DNA of 5,920 nucleotides from Actinomycetota bacterium. Lineage in GTDB: Bacteria > Actinomycetota > Thermoleophilia > Miltoncostaeales > Miltoncostaeaceae. Positions 1 through 5,338 of the stretch are shown here, piece after piece. The notes below the pieces were generated by a model that had not been told where the DNA came from, searched no databases, and saw only the letters and a list, made by a program, of their open reading frames with translations. The stretch is taken from positions 1 through 5,920 of the forward strand of contig SYFI01000111.1 in NCBI GenBank assembly GCA_005800465.1, given 5' to 3'. Made by a program: the position numbers and the translations under genes. The number at the start of each line of letters is the position of its first letter. The stretch's first letter is position 1.

Positions 1-2
1 GG

Positions 3-1175
3 ATCCCGGCGCCGTCAGACGACGACCTCAACAAGTGCGTGGCGTGTGGGCTGTGTCTGCCCCATTGCCCCACCTTCCGCGTTACCGGCATGGAGACCGC
101 ATCGCCCCGTGGACGCATTGTCGCCATGCGTGCTGTCGGCGAAGGGCGCGCGCCGGTGGCCGGCGACTTCACGGTGATGACCGACGAGTGCCTTGCGTGC
201 CGTGCATGCGAGGCGGCCTGCCCGAGCGGGGTTCCCTTCGGTCGCATGATTGAAGCTGCTCGTGCGCAGACTGAGGCCGTGCGCACCGGACCCGGCAAGG
301 CGAGGCGCCGGATGATCACGCAGGTAATCGGGCGACCCCGCATGCTGCGGGCCGCTGCCTGGGGTCTCGCCACCGCACAGTTGCTGCGGCTCGACCACCT
401 GCTGCCCCGCGGGCTGCGTATGGCTACACCCCGCATCACCTTCCGCGACCTACGTACGCCATTGCCCCAGGCGGCAGGCGAGGGGCCCATGGCCATGATG
501 CTGGTGGGCTGCGTGATGGACGTTGCGTTCCGCCCAGTGCACCACGCAACCGCCCGGGCCCTGGTGCGCGCGGGCTACCGCGTGGTTGTGCCCGATCACG
601 GAGGCTGCTGCGGAGCGCTTGCCGCACATGCCGGCGAGATCGAGTCGGCGCGGGCCCTTGCCCGTGATCGCATCGCGCAGTTCGAGGACGCCGACATCAT
701 CGTGGTGGACAGTGCCGGATGCAGTGCGCACATGGCCACCTATGCCGAACTCCTGGCCGACGATCCCGACTGGCATGCGCGTGCCCTGCAGTTTGAGACC
801 CGCGTACGCGATGCAGTACAGATAGACGCGCCGGGTGCACGCCTGATCGAAGGCCGGGTGGCGGTGCACGATGCCTGCCATCACCTGCACGCGCAGGGCA
901 TCGGCCCAGAAATGCGGCGCACGCTGCGGCAGGCGGGGGCCACACCAATAGACCTGGGCGATGGGGGCCGGTGCTGCGGTGCGGGTGGCCTGTATGCCGC
1001 GCTCGAGCCAAACATGGCAGCGACCCTCGGCGAGCAGAAAGCACGAGCGATCATCTCCACCGGGGCAACCGTTGTGGCGGTGGCCAACCCGGGCTGTGCC
1101 ATTCAGATCCGTGCGCATCTGGAGGCGCTCGGGTCGGACGTCGAGGTCCGCCATCCACTGGAGATCGTGGATTAG
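3..1175 (+). CDS. glcF: Glycolate oxidase iron-sulfur subunit GlcF (5' end cut by window edge)
   Basis: GlcF carries electrons from the flavin subunit(s) GlcD/GlcE during oxidation of glycolate to glyoxylate at the cytoplasmic membrane. The frame is open to the left edge. The GTG at 39 cannot be the start because the first cluster cysteine (36-38) lies before it. Two ferredoxin-type motifs follow, CxxCxxCxxxCP with cysteines at 36, 45, 54 and 66, and again at 189, 198, 207 and 219, so two [4Fe-4S] clusters are expected. Two CCG (cysteine-rich) domains come next: VGCVMD, GGCCGAL and SAGCSAH (about 504-725), then HDACHH, GRCCGAGG and NPGCAI (about 870-1100). The C-terminus RHPLEIVD matches the RH-x-x-E-V-L-D ending of GlcF. 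The 390 codons present against a usual 400-420 suggest that only some 10-20 residues are missing. GlpC shares this architecture, and LutA shares the CCG domains; the two clusters and the ending favour GlcF. glcD/glcE upstream is inference. Confidence 0.87.
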   Translation: MPAPSDDDLNKCVACGLCLPHCPTFRVTGMETASPRGRIVAMRAVGEGRAPVAGDFTVMTDECLACRACEAACPSGVPFGRMIEAARAQTEAVRTGPGKARRRMITQVIGRPRMLRAAAWGLATAQLLRLDHLLPRGLRMATPRITFRDLRTPLPQAAGEGPMAMMLVGCVMDVAFRPVHHATARALVRAGYRVVVPDHGGCCGALAAHAGEIESARALARDRIAQFEDADIIVVDSAGCSAHMATYAELLADDPDWHARALQFETRVRDAVQIDAPGARLIEGRVAVHDACHHLHAQGIGPEMRRTLRQAGATPIDLGDGGRCCGAGGLYAALEPNMAATLGEQKARAIISTGATVVAVANPGCAIQIRAHLEALGSDVEVRHPLEIVD

Positions 1176-1176
1176 T

Positions 1177-1215
1177 CGATTGCCGGTCCCGCCCCCCCGG
1201 CAGGACCGGCAATCG
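1177..1215 (+). terminator. Perfect 13-bp inverted repeat after glcF, probable terminator
   Basis: The left arm 1177-1189 (CGATTGCCGGTCC) and right arm 1203-1215 are exact reverse complements, separated by a 13-nt loop that contains seven consecutive C (1192-1198). The repeat begins one base after the glcF stop codon. No T-run follows the right arm, so it is not a textbook intrinsic terminator; U-tract-poor hairpins of this kind are common after genes in high-GC actinobacteria. It could also act as a 3' mRNA stabiliser. Being nearly symmetric, it would form on either strand. The rest of this 161-bp gap (1216-1336) shows no feature I recognise. Confidence 0.6.
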
Positions 1216-1336
1216 GCGGAAATCATGCATGACGGCCTCGCCCTCCGGGAGTGACCGCAGGGAATACGGGGGGTTTCCACCGGTCCCCGGGCTGGACTCC
1301 AGGTCGACATCGGCGATGGGTCGGTAGCGTCACGCC

Positions 1337-2440
1337 ATGGCTCTAGGAAACCTGCGACATGCCGCCGACCGCCTCGCCCGTGCGAGCGGCCTTTCGGCGC
1401 ATGAGGACCGACGACTGATCCGGGCCGCCTATGCCGGCATCCTCGGCCGCGATCCGGGCGATGCCGAGGTAGCCCACTGGCAGGCTCAGTTGGCCGAGGG
1501 CATGACCTGGGAGCGGTTCATCACGCTCATGCGCACCGCGCCCGAATTCGCCGGTGGCCAACTCAAGGCGATCGCCGCACTCGATGGTGCCGTGGAGGTG
1601 TCGCTGCTGGGCGGGGCGCCCGTCGGCGGCATGCGCCTGCGATTTCGCGCGGCGGCATCCGACTCGGTGGTGCTGCCGTCGCTGCTCGACAACAACGGGT
1701 GGTGGGAACACCACGTCACCCGCGCGCTCATGGCAATTGTGCGCCCCGACGACGTGGTGGTAGACGGCGGCGCGAATGCCGGGTACATGACGGTGGTGGG
1801 TGGCGCACTGGCTGGACCAACGGGCGCGGGGATCGGGTTCGAGCCCGCGGCCGACCCGCGTGCCTGGTGCGAGGCGAACCTTGCGCTCAACGGCATCGAC
1901 CACGGGTCGGTGCTGCCGCTCGGGTTGTGGGACGAGCCCGCCACCCTGCAGATCCGCGTGGTTGATGGCGCCACCACCGCAGCGCATCTGGTGACTGACC
2001 CCTCATTGCCGCTGGGCGACAACGAAGTGGCCGTGGATGACGTCCCGTGCACCAGCCTCGATGCCCTGGCCGACGAGGGGCGCCTCGACGCCAACCGGCT
2101 TCGGCTGGTGAAGTTGGTGGTGCAGGGCAGTGAGCCCCGTGCGCTTCGCGGCATGCGCGACATCGCCGCCCGCAACCCGCCTTACGTGATCTGCCACGTC
2201 AACCAGCGCTGCCTGGCGCAGATCGGCCATACCTGTGCCGATATCGCCACCGAATTCGACTCCCTCGGCTACCGCATGACGGTGCTTCCCAAGGAACGCC
2301 AGCAGCAGTGGTTTGCGCACCTGCCGGGCGCGGCGGAGTTCCCAGAACTCGGCCTGCGCACGGTTGACGACCTTCCCGCGCTGGTGGCCAACCTGCCAGC
2401 GGCCGACGACCCAATCGAGATTCTGGCCATCCCCGCCTGA
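1337..2440 (+). CDS. DUF4214-FkbM family methyltransferase fusion
   Basis: This is a 367-aa protein. Residues about 25-72 match DUF4214 (AYAGILGRDPGDAEVAHW, then an aromatic/acidic end PEF), a short helical domain often attached to glycan-active or secreted proteins. Residues about 108-345 form a Rossmann methyltransferase of the FkbM type: VVDGGANAGY (141-150) is the SAM-binding motif I, and GFEP (167-170) supplies the acidic residue after strand 2. The usual KIDVEG-x-E motif appears as KLVVQGSE (259-266), so the Asp and the Glu before Gly are changed to Val and Gln. FkbM enzymes methylate hydroxyls of sugars or polyketides; the substrate here cannot be told. The ATG at 1337 is the first start after an in-frame TAG at 1325; no clear Shine-Dalgarno is seen. 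No signal peptide or membrane segment, so a cytoplasmic protein is expected. No glycan cluster is visible around it. Confidence 0.85.
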   Translation: MALGNLRHAADRLARASGLSAHEDRRLIRAAYAGILGRDPGDAEVAHWQAQLAEGMTWERFITLMRTAPEFAGGQLKAIAALDGAVEVSLLGGAPVGGMRLRFRAAASDSVVLPSLLDNNGWWEHHVTRALMAIVRPDDVVVDGGANAGYMTVVGGALAGPTGAGIGFEPAADPRAWCEANLALNGIDHGSVLPLGLWDEPATLQIRVVDGATTAAHLVTDPSLPLGDNEVAVDDVPCTSLDALADEGRLDANRLRLVKLVVQGSEPRALRGMRDIAARNPPYVICHVNQRCLAQIGHTCADIATEFDSLGYRMTVLPKERQQQWFAHLPGAAEFPELGLRTVDDLPALVANLPAADDPIEILAIPA

Positions 2441-2543
2441 CCCTGCGGGGTCGGCATGGAACCTCCACACACCGCACCTGCGTTGCAACACGGTTACCTA
2501 CGCATCACCCCGTCGGCCCCCGCTGACGCGTCCCGAATCCGAC

Positions 2544-2547
2544 GGAG
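2544..2547 (+). promoter_or_regulatory. Ribosome binding site GGAG deciding the GTG start at 2554
   Basis: GGAG lies six bases before the GTG at 2554. An in-frame TGA at 2524 leaves no room for a longer product, so this site fixes the start of the BamE-like gene and rules out an overlooked N-terminal signal peptide. Confidence 0.6.
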
Positions 2548-2553
2548 CCGAAC

Positions 2554-3024
2554 GTGCAATCCCTTGGCATCGCAGTCATCGCAGATCGCAACGACGTCCC
2601 CCGTGGCCCGGGCACCCCCGGATCACCCGATCACCTCATCCGGCCCGGAATCGGCGCGGGCGGCGTGCGCGTCGGCATGACCGAGGGTCAGACCCTGCGG
2701 GTGCTCGGCGCCCCCGAGTCCCGTGAGGATCACGACGGCATCATCGAGATCATCTGGCCCGGTATCGCCGTGCGTGCCATCGCGGGCCCCGGCGGTCGCG
2801 TGATCGAGGTACTGGTGACCGACCGCGGCATCCGCACGGCCGAGGGCATCGGCGTGGGCTCAACTGTTGCTGAGGTAAAGGCCACGGTGCGCGACCCCGA
2901 GTGCGAGCCCGGCCGCATCATCCGCCTGGCCAGCGACGCCCTGCCGGGCGACCGCGTGACCACCTTCCGGCTGGGCCATACCCGAATGATCACGGCAATC
3001 AAAGTGGGCCGCATCCTCGGTTAG
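2554..3024 (+). CDS. BamE-like (SmpA/OmlA-fold) small protein of unknown function
   Basis: This is a 156-aa protein with two related halves, each opening with the G-x-x-x-G-M/S-T signature of BamE-like modules: GVRVGMTEGQTLRVLGAP (about residues 37-54), followed by strands ending in RVIEVLV, then GIGVGSTVAEVKATV (about 98-112) with a PECEPG turn and a last strand. Many actinobacterial proteins of this type combine a 'GM(T/S)..QVR..LG.P' half with a 'GIGVGS..A.V' half, usually after a signal peptide or lipobox. Here the N-terminal ~36 residues are Pro/Gly-rich and polar, and no signal peptide is present. The start is set by GGAG and an upstream in-frame stop. No known catalytic motif is visible. 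The function is unknown; a small structural or ligand-binding module is the most that can be said. It lies 113 bp after the methyltransferase gene and may be separately transcribed. Confidence 0.72.
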   Translation: MQSLGIAVIADRNDVPRGPGTPGSPDHLIRPGIGAGGVRVGMTEGQTLRVLGAPESREDHDGIIEIIWPGIAVRAIAGPGGRVIEVLVTDRGIRTAEGIGVGSTVAEVKATVRDPECEPGRIIRLASDALPGDRVTTFRLGHTRMITAIKVGRILG

Positions 3025-3039
3025 ATGTCGCACCGAGTA

Positions 3040-3104
3040 ACCCGGGGTCAGTCCCCGGGTGGGGTCAGTCCCCGGGTGGGGTCAGTCCCCGGGTGGGGTC
3101 AGTC
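3040..3104. repeat. Tandem 17-bp repeat, three full units plus a partial fourth, hairpin-forming
   Basis: The unit GGGGTCAGTCCCCGGGT occurs exactly at 3044-3060, 3061-3077 and 3078-3094, and its first ten bases occur again at 3095-3104. The bases before the first unit complete a perfect 8-bp stem: ACCCGGGG (3040-3047), loop TCAGT, CCCCGGGT (3053-3060). The later units keep GGGG/CCCC arms and can pair with neighbours. Since 17 is not a multiple of three, each unit is read in a different frame and the short open frames across it are not credible genes. It lies 15 bp after the BamE-like gene stop (3024). It looks like a REP-type extragenic repeat; a terminator or mRNA-end role for the upstream gene is possible. 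Confidence 0.85.
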
Positions 3105-3112
3105 GCCGTCAC
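3095..3112 (+). repeat. Left copy of an 18-bp direct repeat
   Basis: GGGGTCAGTCGCCGTCAC matches 3235-3252 at 16 of 18 positions, and the match continues one base (A) on the right; on the left both are preceded by T after a GGG or GGA. The first ten bases are the partial fourth unit of the tandem array, so the array and the distant copy share one ancestral motif. Confidence 0.7.
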
Positions 3113-3234
3113 AAATGTGCACGCACCGGGTTGGGTGGCAGTTTGCTGCCGCCTGCGACGCTCAATCTCCTCGGAGCATGCGGGGATTGGCCCTCGCCCG
3201 ACCGCTTGGGCGTTGGGAACCCGAGTCTCGGGAT
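3113..3234. other. 122-bp spacer without a recognisable gene
   Basis: This segment lies between the two direct-repeat copies. Both strands were read. There is no convincing coding frame, tRNA-like arm set or second toxin/antitoxin motif. Two small hairpins are possible, GGCAG-TTTG-CTGCC and CCCGA-GTC-TCGGG, the latter just before the right repeat copy. It could be the remains of whatever was inserted in, or deleted from, the toxin gene that follows. Confidence 0.4.
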
Positions 3235-3252
3235 GGGGTCAGTCACGGTCAC
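3235..3252 (+). repeat. Right copy of the 18-bp direct repeat
   Basis: GGGGTCAGTCACGGTCAC is the second copy of the motif at 3095-3112, in the same orientation and differing at two positions. It ends eight bases before the first recognisable codon of the PIN-domain remnant, which makes it a candidate breakpoint. Confidence 0.7.
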
Positions 3253-3260
3253 ACACGACG

Positions 3261-3380
3261 GACGCAGTGTGGGTGACCGCGCTCGGTCTGGGCGACCGCC
3301 CGCAGGGCTTCGTCACGTACGACGACCGCCAGGCGAATGCGGCACGTGATCACGGCATGCACGTCGAGAGCCCCGTCTGA
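3261..3380 (+). pseudogene. C-terminal remnant of a VapC-type PIN-domain toxin
   Basis: About 39 codons ending at the TGA of 3378-3380 read as the tail of a PIN-domain ribonuclease. DAVWVTALGLGD corresponds to the family's 'LDAxHLATAL-x-LG' helix, which carries a conserved acidic residue, and GFVTYDDRQANAARDHG then HVESP corresponds to the usual 'FVTYDxRLAxAAxxxGLxVxSP' ending. VapC toxins are about 125-145 aa and cleave RNA using three or four acidic residues; here the first two thirds, with the other catalytic residues, are absent, and one residue seems to be missing within DAVWVTAL compared with DAxHxATAL. No vapB-like antitoxin is seen upstream. The sequence before codon 3261 is repeat-derived and does not continue the fold. 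The open frame extends left to 2901 but overlaps the BamE-like gene and the repeats, so it is not an intact gene. Homology is recognised by eye from motif and end position. Confidence 0.68.
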
Positions 3381-3389
3381 CATGGCAAA

Positions 3390-3839
3390 GTGCCGCGCAT
3401 GATCGATGACGCACCTCAGCTCGGCCCGCGTGCCGTTTTTTCAGTTTCCTGCATCGTTGATGCGCCACGCGAGCGTGTGTTCGCCGCGTACACGGATCCG
3501 GCGGCAATCCCGTACTTCTGGGCGCCCGAGGGCGTCATCATCCCGCCCGAAAGCGTGGAGCTGGTGCCCGAGCCGGGCGGCGCGTTCAACATGGTGATGA
3601 TGGTCAACGACGACTCCTATCCCATGACCGGCACCTTCAGCGACATCGTGGAGCCGGAGTTCGTGCAGTTCGTCGAGCCCGGTCTTGGCATCAGCTGCAC
3701 CATCTCTTTCAACGATCTGGCCGACGGCCGCACCGAGATCGTGGTGATGCAGACCGACGTGCCCGAGGAGTACCGCGGCGAGATGGCCGAGATGGGTTGG
3801 GAGAGTTCGTTCAACCGCCTCAAGGGCTACTTGGCCTAG
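3390..3839 (+). CDS. SRPBCC / AHSA1-family (START-like) protein
   Basis: A 149-aa protein with a single helix-grip domain. VDAPRERVFAAYTDPAAIPYFWAP (about residues 23-46) is the family's opening strand and helix. ELVPEPGGAF (57-66) corresponds to the conserved 'DLRPGG-x-W/F', YPMTGTFSDIVEPEFVQFVE to 'G-x-Y-x-EIVPPERLVFTE', and the last helix EEYRGEMAEMGWESSFNRLKGYLA to 'GW-x-ESLDRLAELL'. Such domains bind small hydrophobic ligands or, in Aha1, a chaperone; most bacterial members have no assigned role. The frame is limited by the TGA at 3378, so the start is the GTG at 3390 or the ATG at 3399; no strong Shine-Dalgarno favours either. It begins nine bases after the toxin remnant and ends 13 bp from the convergent apbE stop. 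Cytoplasmic, no signal peptide. Confidence 0.85.
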   Translation: MPRMIDDAPQLGPRAVFSVSCIVDAPRERVFAAYTDPAAIPYFWAPEGVIIPPESVELVPEPGGAFNMVMMVNDDSYPMTGTFSDIVEPEFVQFVEPGLGISCTISFNDLADGRTEIVVMQTDVPEEYRGEMAEMGWESSFNRLKGYLA

Positions 3840-3860
3840 GTACCCCGGAGGGTCAGGCCA
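3832..3860. terminator. Hairpin shared by two convergent genes
   Basis: TGGCCT (3832-3837) pairs with AGGCCA (3855-3860), and inside it ACCC (3842-3845) pairs with GGGT (3850-3853) around the loop CGGA. The structure covers both stop codons of the convergent SRPBCC and apbE genes. There is no T-run on either side. It may serve as a two-way transcript end, but the stem is short and interrupted. Confidence 0.33.
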
Positions 3861-4780
3861 GGCGGCGCACGGTGCCGTTGGCCAACACAACTACGGCCGT
3901 GGCGTTGCGGGCGCGAAGGAGTGATGCGGCGGCGGACGGTCCGGACAGGACGACCGCCTTGGCCAGGGCGTCGGCGATCCACCCGGCGCGCGCCACCACG
4001 CTCACCGACGACACCTCGGCGTCAGTGGGTGCTCCGGTATCGGGGTCCAGCAGATGGTACGCCACCGATCCATCGGCCCGTACCCAGCGCCGCCTTTGCA
4101 CGCCGCTGGTGCACACGGCACCCCTGGGTGATGAGCACCTGAGCCACCGAGGGGGCGTCGCCATCACGGGGATCATCAATGCCAATGCGCCAGCCGCCCT
4201 CCGGCGACGCACCGCGGCACCGCAGATCGCCCCCCAGGTTCACCAGTGCCCCCGTCCCACCCCGACGGATGAGACCCGCGGTGACGATGTCGGCGGCGAG
4301 CCCCTTGCCGATGCCGCCCGGATCGAGTGCGCGGCCAGCCGGCACGGTGATGAGGCCCGACCTCTCATCAAGGCGAAGATGAGCACCCCGGGGTCGTACC
4401 GCGGGGCTCATGGCCACCGTCGCGGTGGGGCCGGTGGGCGCAGACAGCGCACCGTGATCACGGTCATACCCCATCGCGACGATGTCACGGCCCATGAGCG
4501 GATCGAACCGTCCGCCGGTCAGATGCTCTGGGCGCAGCATGCGACGCGCCAGCATGCGGGTCTCGGGGCCAGCTGGCATCGCGCGCCTCGCGTGGGCGTT
4601 CAGCCCTGAGAGTTCGCTCGCATCGTCAACGCGCGTCCATAGGCGGCCGAGGCGGCGAACCTCCGCCTCGGCCGCGGCCAGGTCATCGTCCCCACCCCCG
4701 AGGACGATGGCCTGACAATCCGTGCCCATGGCACGGAAGCGGGCGTCAGCTCTGGCCGCTGTCACTGTCCCCGATGTCAT
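3853..4780 (-). pseudogene. apbE: FAD:protein FMN transferase ApbE, interrupted by a +1 frameshift
   Basis: ApbE attaches FMN covalently to Thr/Ser of target flavoproteins, usually outside the membrane, with Mg2+. From 4780: FRAMGT (15-20), SELSGLNA (55-62), GGRFDPLMG (89-97), then LDPGGIGKGLAADIV (152-166) and ALVNLGGDLR (178-187), all signature blocks. After residue 220 this frame degenerates, while the +1 frame supplies the rest: VCTSGVQRRRW, YHLLDPDTGAP (with the family's His and DP-x-TG) and WIADALAKAVVLSG, stopping at 3853. The switch is at four C on the + strand (4121-4124; GGGG in the gene). Removing one base restores a continuous 308-aa protein of normal length. The Thr of the metal-binding 'ADALAT' block is Lys here. 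No signal peptide is evident. The ATG at 4780 overlaps the upstream lipoprotein gene by 35 bp; a GTG at 4765 or the ATG at 4729 are alternatives. A sequencing error would equally explain the shift. Confidence 0.85.
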
Positions 4781-5273
4781 CGCAGTCGTCTACCGACTGC
4801 GCGCTGGGCGCCACGCATATCTCCCAGTAGGTGGGGCCACTCTTCTGGCCACCGGCCTCAACGTCAATCCACTCAGAGTTGTTGTCTGCGCTGATTCCGG
4901 CGCCGGGGCCGCCGTAGCCGCCCCAACCGCCGCCGCCGCCCGTGCTCTTCACGGTAAAGCCGCTCGACTGCAGCTCCGACTGGTCGCCGTTGACGACTTG
5001 CTGCGGGGTCTGGCCGCTGATCGACTAGTGGTAGTAGGTGGCGCCATTCTTCTGGCGCGATGCCAGTTGCTTGGCGCCCGAGGGCGCAGCCGGCAGGGCC
5101 GACGTGGCAGCGGGCGTGACGGCGGCAGTGGTGGCAGCCGGGGCCGGCGCGGTTGTCTCCGTCAACACCTCGGTGGTGGTGGCCTGGGTGCTGTCGCCAC
5201 AGCCAGCCGCAACGAGTGGGATTCCGGCGGCGAGCGCGGCGGCGAGCGCGATGCGGCCCGTTGTGATCTTCAC
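4746..5273 (-). pseudogene. Secreted lipoprotein with an in-frame amber codon
   Basis: The GTG at 5273 opens a lipoprotein signal: MKITTGR, a hydrophobic stretch, and the lipobox-like VAAGC with lipid-accepting Cys at about residue 25. A low-complexity Thr/Ala/Pro linker follows, as is usual between membrane anchor and domain. After QKNGATYYH a TAG (5025-5027) stops translation at 82 aa, but the same frame stays open for 92 more sense codons and is clearly protein-like: SISGQTPQQVVNGDQSELQ, SSGFTV (weakly PASTA-like), a Gly/Trp/Tyr-rich loop (GGGGGWGGYGGPG), ISADNNSEWIDVEAGG, QKSGPTYWEICVAP, ending DDCDDIGDSDSGQS. QKNGATYYH and QKSGPTYWE look like an internal repeat. Without the TAG the product is about 175 aa. 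The family is not identified. It sits between the SGNH hydrolase and apbE on the same strand and overlaps the apbE start. Readthrough, sequence error or true loss are all possible. Confidence 0.72.
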
Positions 5274-5282
5274 GAGAACGGA

Positions 5283-5290
5283 CCTTTCCC
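5283..5290 (-). promoter_or_regulatory. Ribosome binding site before the lipoprotein gene
   Basis: On the minus strand GGGAAAGG ends nine bases before the GTG at 5273, supporting that start. The 65-bp gap to the SGNH gene also holds an AT-rich stretch (about 5304-5326, including five T on the minus strand) that could be a promoter or a weak transcript end; no clear -35/-10 pair or stem could be assigned. Confidence 0.45.
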
Positions 5291-5338
5291 GGCGCGAGCC
5301 GGATCGTTAATGAAGGGAAAAATACAGGCAGGCCCGGA

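Noticed and set aside
1..6. GGATCC (BamHI site) at the left edge as a sign of a cloning junction
   Set aside because: It fits a clone boundary, but glcF reads smoothly from codon 3 onwards and a six-base match proves nothing.
450..1310. 286-codon open frame on the minus strand opposite glcF
   Set aside because: It lies wholly across glcF, whose cluster and CCG motifs are unmistakable. The minus frame is His/Arg/Gly-rich and shows no domain; long antisense frames are expected at this base composition.
2439..2452. GACCC-TGCG-GGGTC hairpin over the methyltransferase stop codon as a terminator
   Set aside because: A 5-bp stem with no T-run is expected by chance in sequence this GC-rich.
3040..3252. 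CRISPR array
   Set aside because: The units are directly adjacent with no spacers, too short for CRISPR repeats, and no cas gene is in the window.
2901..3276. Short plus-strand frames across the tandem repeats with SPGGVSP / GSVPGWG peptides
   Set aside because: The 17-bp unit rotates through all three frames, so every frame shows the same pseudo-repeat peptide. No start signal or domain supports them, except the separate PIN tail after 3261.
4115..4130. Programmed +1 frameshift in apbE
   Set aside because: The site is a plain G4 run with no stop codon at the shift, no slippery heptamer and no clear stimulatory hairpin; ApbE is not known to use frameshifting.
3797..4609. 270-codon plus-strand open frame
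   Set aside because: It is antisense to apbE, whose motifs are clear in both of its frames. The plus product is Arg/Ala/Pro-rich without recognisable motifs.
5034..5054. QKNGATYY in the lipoprotein as a target site for flavinylation by the adjacent ApbE
   Set aside because: It has Gly-Ala-Thr but lacks the Ser/Thr before Gly and the upstream Asp of the D-x-x-(S/T)-G-A-(T/S) motif, so the match is probably chance.
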